Shown one piece after another: positions 31,130 through 42,638 of a DNA stretch of 64,000 bases. The notes under the pieces were generated by a model. That model worked only from the letters and a program-made list of their open reading frames with translations, was not told the DNA's origin and did no database searches. Position 1 is the stretch's first letter. Each line of letters begins with the position of its first letter. The DNA is from Rebecca billardiae RCC1528 (lineage: Eukaryota > Haptophyta). The translations under genes were made by a program, and so were the position numbers. Location of the stretch: contig OZ251232.1 of NCBI GenBank assembly GCA_965240325.2, forward strand, positions 558,001-622,000, written 5' to 3'.

Positions 31130-32301
31130 GCTGTGCTCGCCGCTGCGCCGCGGCGCCGCGGCGTCCGCAAACCCCTCGTGCGCCGAGGAGATCGTGGGCC
31201 CCGCCGTTGTACTTGATGGTGACGCCCCTCCTCGACCGCTCGACGCGGGTGCGGTCAGCTGAAGCAGCGCCTCGGACGACGGCCGACGCGGATGATGACG
31301 ACTGAATAATAGTTACGAACCTACTTTGATCAATCACGATTTTGCTATAAGATTGATGATGCCAATGACAGCGGCGGTTGTTATGCGTCGTCATCATGCA
31401 TCGTCAGATCGACGACTATATACTCTGCGCGCGTCGTCATCCGATCTCGGAATCGGCAGATATATGCCGTGGCGCGGCAACTTCGACTGGCCGGGAGCGC
31501 GCGAGTTGAGTCGTCGACTCGTCGTGCCAGCAGTACTGTGAGTACGTCGTCGTCGACGACGTCGTCGTGAATGGCCATACGCCAGTCTGCGTCCGCCAGC
31601 CTGATGCGTCATCCGATCAACGTGAGTCATATCGATCAGTCGTGAGCCATCGTCATCGCGCGACGAAGTTGTCCTGGTTTTAACGCGACGATATGTATAC
31701 ACAGGTGACCGGATGACTTGGCTCGACCCTACTTACTGCTGAGTTGAGTGAGCTAAGTGTCATGGCCAGTGAGTGACTGAGTCGGCTGCTCATCCTGCTC
31801 GGGATCCAGATCCTACTCTACGAAGCCTGTATGCCTCATCAGTAAGCTAGCTTACTGTACGGTAGTCGCGTTCACTCGGACTCGGTTCAGCAGCTGCCAT
31901 CAGCCAGCAGCCGGCAGCATCGCATGCTTCAATCAATCGCGCCAGCGCAGCGGCCGTGCGGCTCGGAGGCGGCACGGGGGACATGCGGCGGTCGGGTACA
32001 GTCCCAGCAGCCACTACATCTAATATCAGCAGCCTGAAACAGCAGCCGAGCAGGCCCTCGCTTGCGTCGCCACTGCCCGCGCTCGCGGGGCCCGCCTTAT
32101 TATTTCGGCCGGCCGGCTTGAATAATCGGCGCGCGGCAGGCTGATCGCCAAATCGGAGATCGAGAGCAGCTGCAGGTGGAGTACTGGCGCCGCTGAGTAG
32201 TACTTCTGCGGTCCAGCTGGCGTGACTGTCGTCACGGCCAGCTCCGCGCTGATACAACGTGGGCAATACGACAGCTGCTCATGCGACGCTGACGTCCTAC
32301 A
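31130..32301. other. Intergenic region, convergent genes
   Basis: 1.17 kb between pirin and the polycystin-like gene. It is rich in CGTCGTCG-type trinucleotide runs (31540-31570) and TGAGTGACTGAG words (31740-31790). Open frames are short and unlike known proteins. Confidence 0.55.
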
Positions 32302-34581
32302 CTACGACTGGCTCTTTGGCATCGCCTTATTCGAGGCTGCCGGCAGCACCGCCTGCTCGCGCAGCTGCGACGTGAGCTCGTCAAGCTTCTGCTGCAGCCC
32401 GTCGAGCTTGTTGTCGGTCGCGGCAGCCTCGGCCTCCGCATTCAACGCGCCCTCCTGCACGAGTACCAGGTTCCAGACAACAAAGGCCGGCAGGCCGTAC
32501 CCCTCGAGCAGCTGCTTCGCCTGCGCGAGATTCACGTGCCGAGACTTCTTCGAGAGCTTGTAGAAGCCCTCCTCGGCGACGCGCGCCTTGGCGTACACCT
32601 GCCGGTCGACGACCGCCCAGTACCGGCCGAGGCGCAGCTGCACGCTGATGTCGGTCCAGATGTAGTTGGACATCTTCGCGCGCTCGGAGACGAGCGCGTA
32701 GCTGTCGAGCAGGATGGCGAGCAGCACGTTGATCAGCATGAGCGAGGAGAGCACGAACCACAGCCAGTAGAATATGTGGCCGGCGACGGGCGCGACGCGC
32801 TGGATGTCGGTGAACGAGACGGTGTCGTCGAAGACGATCGTCGAGAACATCTGGTTGACGGATTTGGGGTAGGAGGAGAAGGTGGCGAGCTCGTGCCCGA
32901 GCAGGTTGTGCCCGACGAACGCGAAGAGCAGCAGGATGATCACGAACACGACGAGAAAGTGTGCCAACGCCGCGTAAGCCTTGATGAGCGTCGACGTGAC
33001 GAGCGAGAACTGCTCGTGGAACGCGAGGAAGCGGAAGAGGCGCACCGTGAGCAGCAGCAGCATCACGCTCTGCACGATGGTGATCGCGACGAAGTCCGCC
33101 TCGGCGAACTCCAGGTGCTCGAGCAGCTCGAGCCACTCGGTCCACGTCGTGTGCTCGTTCGTGTCGAGCGTGAGCTCGTGCTCCGTGTACGCCCACACCC
33201 GGAAGCGCGCGCCCTCGACCGAGAGCACCACCCACAGCATGATGTTGGCGATCACGGCGAGGTGCGAGGCGACGTCGAGCAGCAGCCAGCCGGCGTTGAG
33301 CAGGCCCTTCTGCCTCCAGCGCAAGGCCGTCTCGCGCACGTAGAAGCACAGCAGCCCCAGGTACAGCGCCTCGATCACCGCGCGCACCCAGTCGCGCGGC
33401 TTTGAGTACTCGTTGCGCAGTGGCGCGGTGAGCGTGTGCAGCGACACCTCCGACTGCCCGCCGAGCTCCCACTCGAGGGTGACGCGCACGAGCGTCCACA
33501 GCTCGTGGTGCCCGTTGTACGAGCCGTACTCGATCTCCAGGCGCTTCGCCGACGTGTCGATCCAGCCCCACCGCCGCGCCTCCTCCAGGTGGCACACGCC
33601 GTCGTCCGACGGCAGCCGCCACAGCCCGAGGTCGATCGGCATCACGTACGCGTGGTGCTCGGGGAGGTACTCCTTCCAGATGGGCGGGTGGCTCTCGGAC
33701 GCGTGGAACATGTGCGTGTGGTTCTCGAGCGTCTCGGAGTAGCACTCGGGGTACACGTCGTGCCGCAGCGGGTCGTCGTCGCCCGTGCCGTGCTCGCAGT
33801 GCACCGCCTGCCGCCGCACGAGCTTGACAAAGAGCGGCGTGCCGATCCGGTTGTACCCAAACTTGTGCGAGGCGTGCACCTCCTCGTAGTCGTCGGCCTC
33901 GACGCCCTTCTTGAACGCCTCCCAGCGGCAGCACGAGGGGATCTCGTGCGAGTCGCACACGTCGCCGCCCGCCTCGGAGAGCCGGCGGCGGTCCGAGCCG
34001 CGCAGCGCGCGCCGATGGCCGCCGCCGCCGTCGTCCGTCGAATTCTCGCCGTACTTGTTGATGTCGACGATCACCTCGTGGTTGTCGTCGTGCAGCTCGA
34101 CAACGGCCGCCTCGACCCAGTCGAGCACCTGGTCTGGATCCAGCCCGAGCGTGTCGTACGTCGAGCCGTCGTCCGTCTGGATGTGCTCGATGCGAGCGCG
34201 CAGCGCGGCGTCAACCTCGTGCGCATGCGGCACGTAGTACTGGAACGAGACGAGGACGCAGGTGAGGAGGCAGAAGAAGAGGTAGAGCAAGAGCGAGAGA
34301 AACCCCGAGCGGTTCGAGTCGACCCGACTGATCGAGCGGCGTACCTCGTCGGCGCGCGTGACCGTCTTCTGCAGCCGGCGCACGACGTAGCCGCGGTGCG
34401 CCGCCTGCAGCTTGGCCGCGGCCCGCGGCCCGGCGTCGCCGCCGCGCGAGCCGCGGCGCATCATGAAAGACGAGAGCTTCTTCGAGCCCATACGGTTCCC
34501 CGACGCGAGGCGCGTGGGCGGGTGCGTCGTGTAGGACCCATCGTCCGCGGGCTCGATCGGAGCAGCACCGCGCTCCGACAT
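32302..34581 (-). CDS. Polycystin (PKD2)-like TRP cation channel with N-terminal IQ motif
   Basis: A single exon of 759 residues starting MSERGAAPIEPADDG. Residues about 54-72 (AAAKLQAAHRGYVVRRLQK) form an IQ-like calmodulin-binding motif. TM1 is at about 93-117 (FLSLLLYLFFCLLTCVLVSF). A long extracytoplasmic loop (about 120-380) with Cys residues and LWRLP and SYNGHHELWTLVRVTLEWEL resembles the TOP/polycystin domain. Further membrane segments follow (VIEALYLGLLCFYVRET, VASHLAVIANIMLWVVL, VMLLLLTVRLFRFLAFHEQF). S5-pore-S6 reads FLVVFVIILLLFAFVGHNLLG, YPKSVNQMFSTIVFDDTVSF, FYWLWFVLSSLMLINVLLAI. A short cytosolic tail is coiled-coil-like (KLDGLQQKLDELTSQLREQ). Known relatives conduct Ca2+ in cilia/flagella or internal membranes. 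The start lies 115 bp from the long inverted repeat. Confidence 0.85.
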   Translation of the reverse strand: MSERGAAPIEPADDGSYTTHPPTRLASGNRMGSKKLSSFMMRRGSRGGDAGPRAAAKLQAAHRGYVVRRLQKTVTRADEVRRSISRVDSNRSGFLSLLLYLFFCLLTCVLVSFQYYVPHAHEVDAALRARIEHIQTDDGSTYDTLGLDPDQVLDWVEAAVVELHDDNHEVIVDINKYGENSTDDGGGGHRRALRGSDRRRLSEAGGDVCDSHEIPSCCRWEAFKKGVEADDYEEVHASHKFGYNRIGTPLFVKLVRRQAVHCEHGTGDDDPLRHDVYPECYSETLENHTHMFHASESHPPIWKEYLPEHHAYVMPIDLGLWRLPSDDGVCHLEEARRWGWIDTSAKRLEIEYGSYNGHHELWTLVRVTLEWELGGQSEVSLHTLTAPLRNEYSKPRDWVRAVIEALYLGLLCFYVRETALRWRQKGLLNAGWLLLDVASHLAVIANIMLWVVLSVEGARFRVWAYTEHELTLDTNEHTTWTEWLELLEHLEFAEADFVAITIVQSVMLLLLTVRLFRFLAFHEQFSLVTSTLIKAYAALAHFLVVFVIILLLFAFVGHNLLGHELATFSSYPKSVNQMFSTIVFDDTVSFTDIQRVAPVAGHIFYWLWFVLSSLMLINVLLAILLDSYALVSERAKMSNYIWTDISVQLRLGRYWAVVDRQVYAKARVAEEGFYKLSKKSRHVNLAQAKQLLEGYGLPAFVVWNLVLVQEGALNAEAEAAATDNKLDGLQQKLDELTSQLREQAVLPAASNKAMPKSQS

Positions 34582-34695
34582 GAAGCTCCCGGGCGGGCTG
34601 TTGTGATCGCCGCCGTTCCCGATCGAGAGCTTCTGATCGGCGTCTCCGCCGGAGCAAAACCGACGAAGATCATATGCCGGCCGGAGGAGGGGTGG

Positions 34696-35137
34696 GAGGC
34701 CACTTCACCGAAATCCAGGTTGGGGAGGATCTCCGCTGCACTGGTGGGGAGGATGTCATCCTCCCCGCTCGCCACGGCTGGGGAGGATGTCCGCCGCGCT
34801 GTCCGGTCTTTCGCCGCTGACAAAACTTTCGAAAACGAAAGTCGCGCCATGGCGGACCCGGTGTTCCCGCCCGGCGGCGAAAGGGGCGCGGGGCCGGTGG
34901 CTCGCGATCCGAAGGGCAGTAGCTCGCGACCTCGCTTGGGCGGTGGCAGCGGCGCTGTGGCACGGCGTGTACCATCCGCGCGGCTGTGCGCGATCGCGCG
35001 GTCCCGTTCGTCGCCACGCCGCGCGCGACCGTTCACGCCACAGTCTTTCCGCACTGGCATGCACCCGTTGCAAGCGCATGACGGCGGAGAGCTCAGAGAG
35101 CCCGTCACGCGCGTGACGACCGTGTGGGATGGGTTGT
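34696..35137 (+). repeat. Left arm of inverted repeat
   Basis: 442 bp; starts GAGGCCACTTCACCGAAATC and ends GTGTGGGATGGGTTGT. Pairs base for base with the right arm. Confidence 0.9.
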
Positions 35138-35314
35138 ACAGCTTGTCTTCATGTTCAGGGAGGCACGCGCCGGCCCATGAGGCGGGCATGAGGATCATGG
35201 ACGGCTGCTGTACTGTCCACAACTCCATGGCCGTGTGGCTTTCAGCAGTTAGGAATGGTCTGAACGTTGGATGGGCTCATCAGAAAGCCTACGAAGGGCA
35301 GCCTTCATATCGGC

Positions 35315-35756
35315 ACAACCCATCCCACACGGTCGTCACGCGCGTGACGGGCTCTCTGAGCTCTCCGCCGTCATGCGCTTGCAACGGGTGCATGCCAGTG
35401 CGGAAAGACTGTGGCGTGAACGGTCGCGCGCGGCGTGGCGACGAACGGGACCGCGCGATCGCGCACAGCCGCGCGGATGGTACACGCCGTGCCACAGCGC
35501 CGCTGCCACCGCCCAAGCGAGGTCGCGAGCTACTGCCCTTCGGATCGCGAGCCACCGGCCCCGCGCCCCTTTCGCCGCCGGGCGGGAACACCGGGTCCGC
35601 CATGGCGCGACTTTCGTTTTCGAAAGTTTTGTCAGCGGCGAAAGACCGGACAGCGCGGCGGACATCCTCCCCAGCCGTGGCGAGCGGGGAGGATGACATC
35701 CTCCCCACCAGTGCAGCGGAGATCCTCCCCAACCTGGATTTCGGTGAAGTGGCCTC
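35315..35756 (-). repeat. Right arm of inverted repeat
   Basis: 442 bp; starts ACAACCCATCCCACAC and ends TTTCGGTGAAGTGGCCTC, the reverse complement of the left arm. Confidence 0.9.
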
Positions 35757-35904
35757 GGTGGGTAAGCGGTGGGTGGCTCGGAATGTCATTTGACTTTATT
35801 TCCGAGACTTCGGCGGTTCGGCCGCTGATCGGAAATTCGGATTTGAGATTGGAGAGTCAACACGTCCGGGCGCCGCGCTGCGGACCCGGAACGGCTCCTC
35901 ATCC

Positions 35905-38900
35905 ATGACTCTGGCTTGCGCCCGGCCCGTAACGGCGCTTGACTGCGATGGCGCCCTGCCGCTGGGCGAGCCAGTAAGGTGGGCAGGCCCCTTGCCGATG
36001 AGCTCGGTCCACGGGCAGCCGGCGGTGGCGAGCGGGCCGTTCGCGGCGGCGGGCCCGCCGCGGATGCCCGCGCCGCCGCAGCGCGCGCACCGCACCTGGC
36101 GCCGCGAGCCGCCGGCCAAGGCCGCCGAGCACATCGAGCGCTTTGCGCACGCGCAGCTCGCGGGGCCGCCGCCGTCGACGGCGGGCGGGAGCGTGGCCAT
36201 CCCGGGCCGCGCGGTGCCGGGCTCGCCGCCCAAGCAGTTCCGCTCGTCGCTCAACGAGCTCGAGGTGCAGGCGCTGCAGGACGAGTACGACGCCGACCCG
36301 TTTGGCGAGCGCGGCTCGGCGCTCACCGTGACGCGCACGCTCAAGTGCTGGGCGCTGCTCGAGCGCCTCGGCGACATCCGCGGCCCGTCGCAGGGGCTGC
36401 TGCGCAAGATGCTCGCGATGCTCAAGCCGGCGGTGTTCACCACCGACGACACCGACGAGGAGGGCAACGCCGTGCCGCACTTTGCCGTGATCGAGCGCGC
36501 GGAGGCGCGCGTGCGCAAGGAGCGTGACGAGCACAACGTGCGCTCGGCAGCCGCGCCGCGGGCCGCCGCCGCGCGCCGCCGCCGCGCGCCGCCGCCCGAG
36601 CGGGCGCGCACGCCCACGCGCCGGTGCCCCTCTCACGCCCCCGCGCGCGCGCTCGCCCGCCGCTCGCCCGCCGCCCGGCGTGCTGCGCGCAGGAGCTGCG
36701 CAAGCGCATCGCGCAGCTGGAGGCGGAGAACCTCGGCCTCACCGCCAAGTGCACCGAGCTGTACAACAAGCTGACCACGGAGGGCGAGGCGTGGGAGTCG
36801 GTGGCGCGGGTGCACGACGATCTGTCGCACGTGCTCAAGGAGAAGGACGAGCGGATCGCCACGCTCGAGCGCCGCGTCACCGCCGCGCTCGACGAGGTGG
36901 AGGAGGTGCGTGAGCAGGGGATGCGCGAGCGGCAGCAGCTGCACGAGCAGTACACGCGCGCGCTCTGGCACACGCAGCAGACGCAGAAGGAGCTGCAGGC
37001 GCAGATGACGGTGTCGATCCCGACGGTGGAGTACGAGGCGCTGCTGCTCAAGCACGACCGGCTGCTCGACCAGCACCGCACGCTGCAGCAGAAGTACGCG
37101 GCCGAGGCGAAGGAGGCGCGCGTCAACCTCAACATGCTGCTCTCGACGCAGACTGACCTCGCCGCGCGCGGCCGGCAGCTGCGCGAGGTGACGCGCGCGC
37201 GCACGCCGAGGCCGGAGTGGGAGGAGGTGCGCGAGGCGCTCGCCGCGCTGCCGCCGCTCCCGCTCGCCTCGCAGCCCAGCCTGCTCACCGAGGCCGAGCA
37301 CGTGCGCGCCGGCACCGCCAACCAGAACGCGGATCGCGCGCCGCTCGGCGGGCGCGCGAGCATCGCCGCGCCGCCCGGCGGCGGCGGCGGCGGCGGCTCG
37401 CGGAGCGGCGCGGGCTCGCCCACGCCGGCGGTGGGCTCGCGCCCGCGCAGCGGCGCGCGCTCGCCCGCCCGGCGCGGCGCGGGCGCCGACGTCGCCGCGG
37501 AGGAGTCCGCCCTGCTCTTCACGCCGGTCGTGTCGTCGGCCGTGCGGCTGCAGGAGCTGCTCGCGCAGCTGAGAGCGGTGTGGGCGGCGATGGGCGAGCA
37601 CGCGGCGGCGCGCGCGTACACGTCGGCGTACCTGCCGCCGCTCGCGCCGCGCGGGCCCGACGGCACCGCCGCGCTCAAGCTGCCGCCGTACCTGCAGCAC
37701 GACGAGCCGGTGCCCAACCAGTGCGCGCCTGCGCCCGCGCGCGGAGGCGCGCGCTCGCTCGACCGCGCGCGCGTGCGGGCGGGCGGGCGTGCGCGCGCGC
37801 GCGCGCTCGCCCTCCGCGCCGCGCTGAGCCCGCGCGCCGCTCGCCCCCTCCCCCGCGCCTTGCGCAGGCGCTGGACGCGGCGCCAGCTCATCCACGTCGT
37901 GCGCGACCTCTGGTCCAAGTACGCGCGCGTGATGGACGCGGCGCGCACGGCCAAGGCGGCCGAGCTGGCGGAGGCGGCGCGCGCCGAGCAGGAGCGGCGC
38001 GAGGCGGCGCGCGAGGCGCAGGAGCGCGAGGCGGAGGCGGCGCGGCGCGAGGCGGAGGTCGACGAGGGCCCCGCCTCCGCGCGCTCCAGCCGCGCCGCCG
38101 CCGGCCCGCGCACCGCCGACGGCGGGCGCTTCTCCTCGGCGGCCATCAAGGCGTCGGAGGCGCTCGCCGGTCAGTCGGACGCGCTCGCAGTCGCGTCGCC
38201 GGCGAGCTCGCGCGGGGCCTCGTCCGCCGCGTCGCCGCAGAGCAGCCGGCGCGAGCCGGCGCGCGAGCCGATGCCGCACGTGCCCACCGCCGACGAGCTC
38301 GAGCTGCCCATGCCGTTCGGCGCGTGGTTCGAGTCGTACTTTGCGGTGCTGGCGGAGGTGCGCGGAGCGCCGAGGGCGAGTGCGTGGGCGGCCAACCTCG
38401 TGAACGCGTGCAAGCTGCACCGCGGGCTGCCCGAGGTGGAGGCGTTCTACCAGACGCTGCGCGGCGAGGGGCGGTTCGAGCAGTCCGCCATCGAGCTCGT
38501 CCGCCTGCTCGACGGCTTCGTCGGCGCGCTCGCCGAGGCGGACGCCGAGTCGCAGGACGGGCGCGGCGGCGCGAGCCGGCGCGTGCCGCTGCGCGGAGAC
38601 GGGCCGAGCGGCGGCGCCAAGCGGCTGTCGGGCGTGCTGCCGAAGCACGGCGTGCTCTCGATCGCGCTGAACCAGCTCGCCGGCGCCGTCCCCGAGTCCG
38701 TCGTCGAGGAGGTCCTCGTCTCCCTCGCCAACGAGATGCCCGGCGAGCCGCCCTCGCTGCAGCCGTACCGCTCGCTCTTCCGCGTGCCGACGGACGGCTA
38801 CCTGCTGGAGGAGGAGGCGGGCGCGCAGGGGGAGGGGAAGGGGGAGGAGGAGGGCGCGGAGGGGCACGCGGGCTCGGCGGCGGCGCTGGCCGCGCCCGCG

Positions 38901-41900
38901 TCCAAGCGCACCAGCCGGGACGCGCGGCGCAGCGGCGGCGCGCCCGAGGACCTGCCCGCCGCCAAGTTCGACGAGGGCTCGACCGCGATCGCTCTGATTG
39001 TGCACGCGCACTTTGCCGCCTCCGTGCCGCTGGCGCATCTGGTCGAGAGGTCGCTGCAGGCGGCGGACGCGGGGCGGACGGGGACCGCGAGCGCGCGCGC
39101 GGTGGCCGCCGCGCTCGCCGGCGCAGACCCGCTCCGCCCCGAGCCCGACGCGGAGGAGCTGCTCGGCGCCGTCTTTGGCCTGCCGCCGGGCGCGCAGCGG
39201 CCGCGCACGGGGACGCGCCTGGCGATTGATGACGCGGTGCGCAGGCTGCACGAGGCGCGCGCGCGCCCGACGGCGAAGGCGCCCAAGGGCGGGGCGCGCG
39301 AGAAGCGCGAGCTGCGCGGGTCGGGCCGGACGAGCCTCGCGCAGAGCCGCGCGCTCGCCGAGGCGCAGCGCAAGCAGGCCCGCGAGCGGCTCATCTCCAA
39401 GCTGTCTGCGCCACTCGGGCTGCCGGCGGGTGGGGCGATGCTCGGCGCGAGCGGGGCGCGCCGCTCGCGCTCGCCCACGTCCAAGCTGGAGGTGGGCGCG
39501 GACGGCGGGCTGAGCGTGCTCGGCGGCGGCGTGGTGTCGATCTTGCAGGAGAAGCAGCAGGCCGCCGCCGAGGCCGAGGCCGCCGCGAAGGAGGCCGCCG
39601 CCGCCGCGGCGGAGGCGGAGGCGGACGGCGGCGGCGGCGCCCGCGGCGCGCTGAGCGCGCCCAGGGCTGGCGGCAAGTCCAAGCCGAGCACGCCCGCCGC
39701 GTCGCTCGCGGCGCCGGGCGGCGGCTCGGCGGGCGGCAAGCCGCACTCCGCGGGCGCCGCGCGCGCCGGCGCGCCGCGCCGCGTGGGCAGCAACCCGCTG
39801 GAGGAGCGCGCGCGCCGGCAGAAGCTGCTCGAGGTGAGAGGCACGCGCTCGACCGGCGGCAGCCGCGGCGCCGAGCGGCGCGGCGGCGGCAGCGCGTTGG
39901 AGCGGGCGACGACGCACGCGGAGCTGCTGAACGAGGACCCGAACGAGCTCTCGTTCGTCGCGCGGCAGCTGCGCGAGGCCGAGCTCCGCCGGTTCAAGGA
40001 GCAGGAGGCGCAGCAGGAGGCGGCCCCCAAGCCCAAGCGCACGATCAAGGCGATCACCAAGTCCTCCGCCTTCCGCTTCCTGCAGCCGACCGCGCGCTCG
40101 ATCCAGCGGCTCAAGGAGGCGGAGGACGCGCGCGCGGCGCTGGCGGCCGCGGCGGAGGCGGCGGCGAAGCTCGCGCGGCAGCGCGAGCTCGCCGCAGCCG
40201 CCGTCGCCGCGGTGCACGCCGCGGAGGAGGAGGCGGCCGCCGCGCACCTCCACCCGCACGCGCAGGCGCAGGGGCCGCACTCGCAGAGGCACTCGGATGC
40301 GCACCTGCACGCCGACGGCGGCAGCCCGGCGCAGCACGGCGTGCGCTCGAGCCGGCTGTCGCACGCGTCGCACGCGTCGCACGCGTCGCACACCGCCGTG
40401 CACGGCGAGTCGCGCGGCGGGCCGCGCGCAGACGAGTGGGCGGAGCTGGACGCGGAGGTGAAGGCCATCGCGGCAGAACGGGAGCTCGAGCTGGCGCGCA
40501 GAGAGAAGGGGCACGGCGGGGGCTCGCCGCGCTCGCCCGGCGGGCGGCGGCGCTCCGGCGGCTCGCCGCGCTCGCCCGGCAGACGGCACCACCGCGCGTC
40601 CGGCGGGCCGCACTCGCCCGGGCGGCACCGGCGCGCCTCTGGCGGCCGCTCCCCGGGCGGCACGGCGTACGACGCGGAGAACGACCCGTTCTGGTCGCAC
40701 ATCCTCGACTCGGAGGGGGGCAGGGGCGGAGGGAGGAGGATCGGGCTGGACTCGGACGAGGACGAGGCAGAGCACGAGGCGGGCGCGGAGGAGCGCAGGC
40801 GGCGGCGCGCGGCGCTCACCGCCTCGGCGCTCTCTCAGCCCGGGCCCTCCGAGTGGAATGTCTCGGTGGCCATCGAGTCAGCGCCCGCTGTCGACCTGCT
40901 CGTCCCGCCGCCTCCACCGCAGCCGCAGCCGCCGCCGGGGCAGGGCGAGGGCGCGCCCGCCGCGGAGGAGCAGACCGCCTCGTTCGCCAAGCGCGACTCG
41001 AAGCGCGCCACAGAGGAGGCGTGGTACGAGCGGCTGGCGCGCAGCCGGCGGCTGCAGGAGGACGCGGCCGCGCGCCGCGCCGCCAACGAGAAGGAAGCGG
41101 CGCAGTGGCGCTCGGGCGTGATCCGGATGGCGCCCGCCACGTTCGTGGTGCCCAAGGTGGGCAGCACGGACGACGGCAGGCCGCCGCCGATCGCGCAGGG
41201 GCTGCTACCGCCCGCGCCGCCCGACGGTGACGGGCAGCCGCCGCAGATGCGGCTGAGCCCGGCCGCGCGCAAGGACACAGCCGTCGTCCGCCCGCGCGCC
41301 GTGTTCCCCGCGCCGGGCATGGGCGGGCAGTCGGGCGGCGCCTCCATCGAGCATCGGTACCGACTCGACCCGGACGCGATGGCGGAGGGCGCCGGCGGTG
41401 GTGGCGTGTCGGTGCCGCCCTCGCCCGCGAGCGCGGCCGCGTCGTTTGCGCACCCAAGGCACAGCGGGGCCTCGCACTCGCCCAGCCCCACGCTGCGCTC
41501 GCCCGCGCCCAGCGGCGGGCTGCGCTCGCCTGCGCCCGGCGGCAGCATGCGCTCGCCCGCGCCGGGGCCCATGCGCTCGCCCGCGGCGGAGGGCGGCAGC
41601 GCGCGCTGGCCTGCAACGGGCGGCAGAGAGCGGCTGCCGACGCACAGCGAGAGCATGCGCTCGCCCGCGCCGCGCTCGCCCGCGCCGTACGAGCTGGGCG
41701 CGGCGCGGCACGGCAACAGCTTCGCCGGCTCACACTCGCCGCCGCCGCGCTCGCCCAAGCCGCTCCTGGCCGCGCGCTCCCCGCCCAGCCCGTTCGGCCG
41801 AGCAGAGCCGCAGCAGCCGCAGTCCGACGGGCAGCCCGCCGCGTACCTCACGGTGGACCAGATGGCGAGGGAGATGCGGAGGCAGCGCGCGGCGCGGGAG

Positions 41901-42389
41901 CGAGCGGCAAACGGCGGCGCGGAGGGCCGCCGCTCCGAGTCGCCCAGCCGGCTGCCGCCCGTCGACCCGCCCGCCCCACCGCCGGGGCGGTCGGGCGGTG
42001 CTGGCAGCAGCAGCGGCGGTGGCGGTGGGATGTTTGCTCCGTTCAGAGAGGCGGCGGGGATGCAGCAGCAGCAGCGGCAGCAGCAGCAGCAGCAGCACCG
42101 CGGGTACCTGGGGGTGGGCGGGGCGGGCGGGAGCGCGTCGTTCGCCGGGCCGGGCCGCGCGCAGCCACCGCCGACGCACAGCCTGCCCGGCTCGTTCACC
42201 TCCGCGCTCGGCGGCTTCACCAGCCCCTCCGTCTCGCTCTCGCCCTCGGCGGGGCCGTCCGCGGCAGCATCGCCCGCGCCCTCGCCCGCGCGCGCGAGGC
42301 CGAGCGAGCCGGGCGTGAACCTGCCCAAGATCGAAAAGAAAAGCGGGAAGAAGCGCGAGAAGCGCGGCAAGGAGCACCGCCATCACTGA
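35905..42389 (+). CDS. Large coiled-coil protein, TSNAXIP1-like (probable ciliary/axonemal)
   Basis: Three exons, 35905-36537, 36693-37720 and 37868-42389 (donors GTGCGC, acceptors CGCAG); joins give RDEHNELRKRIAQLEAEN and VPNQRWTRRQLIHVV. Spliced length is about 2,060 residues. Residues about 105-205 (FRSSLNELEVQALQDEYDAD, LKCWALLERLGDIRG) form an N-terminal helical domain. A coiled coil at about 212-390 is followed by RARTPRPEW, then LPPYLQHDEPVPN and RQLIHVVRDLWSKY, a succession that recalls translin-associated factor X-interacting protein 1. A further conserved-looking block near 690-800 has PMPFGAWFESYFAVL and LVNACKLHRGLPEVEAFYQ. The last about 1,100 residues are low complexity: charged helices, a Ser/Pro/Arg repeat (MRSPAP, LRSPAPG) and polyglutamine. 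Family assignment is by pattern memory and moderate. More introns in the repetitive 3' half are possible. Confidence 0.65.
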
Positions 42390-42638
42390 GCAGACGAGCG
42401 CGCGAGGCACGCCTGATGACGATTATAGTCGCGGCCGTCCGAGTGAGGAGTGGACGGTGGAGAGCTTGCCAGCCTCCGGGAGGTGTGTGTGTGTCAACTA
42501 AACGGAAAACTAACGATCCGGTAGCCATCAATCTGAGTCCGGGAGGCCGAGAAATCCGGGCGCATTTTTCGGCTTGGCGGCTTGATGGCGCGAAAATCGA
42601 AAGTGAACCGCAAAAGCGGACCACACAGCTCGCGAGGA
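42390..42638. promoter_or_regulatory. Upstream region of surface protein 1 with E2F-like word
   Basis: 249 bp between tandem genes. GGCGCGAAAA at 42587-42596 matches the E2F/DP consensus (TTTTCGCGCC on the other strand), about 45 bp before the start. Binding is an inference. Confidence 0.4.

Larger units (their letters stand above)
34696..35756. repeat. 1,061-bp inverted repeat (foldback) element
   Basis: Two 442-bp arms (34696-35137 and 35315-35756) are reverse complements around a 177-bp loop (35138-35314). Every pair of coordinates sums to 70452, and translations of opposite strands of the arms are identical over 109 residues (34787-35116 and 35336-35665), so the arms look perfect or nearly so. 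The outer ends read GAGGCCACTTCACC and its complement. GGTGGG occurs on both sides (34691-34696 and 35757-35762), a possible short target-site duplication. Each arm contains three GGGGAGGAT words, GGGGAGGATG-T-CATCCTCCCC, GCGCGATCGCGC and CGTCACGCGCGTGACG palindromes. No transposase frame is seen. Foldback transposon, MITE-like element or local inverted duplication are possible; an assembly artefact cannot be excluded. Confidence 0.9.
34582..35904. promoter_or_regulatory. Shared upstream region of two divergent genes, containing an inserted inverted repeat
   Basis: 1.3 kb between divergent ATGs. Only 34582-34695 and 35757-35904 lie outside the inverted repeat, so nearly all promoter space is the repeat. 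Confidence 0.55.

Noticed and set aside
35434-35440. Protein-coding frames within the inverted-repeat arms (109 to 157 codons)
   Set aside because: Identical frames appear in both arms on opposite strands simply because the arms are palindromic; they resemble no transposase or other protein.
36633-40775. A 1,380-codon Arg-rich open frame on minus opposite the TSNAXIP1-like gene
   Set aside because: A high-GC shadow frame dominated by Arg, Ala and Leu without domain features; the plus frame has coiled coils and consistent splice joins.
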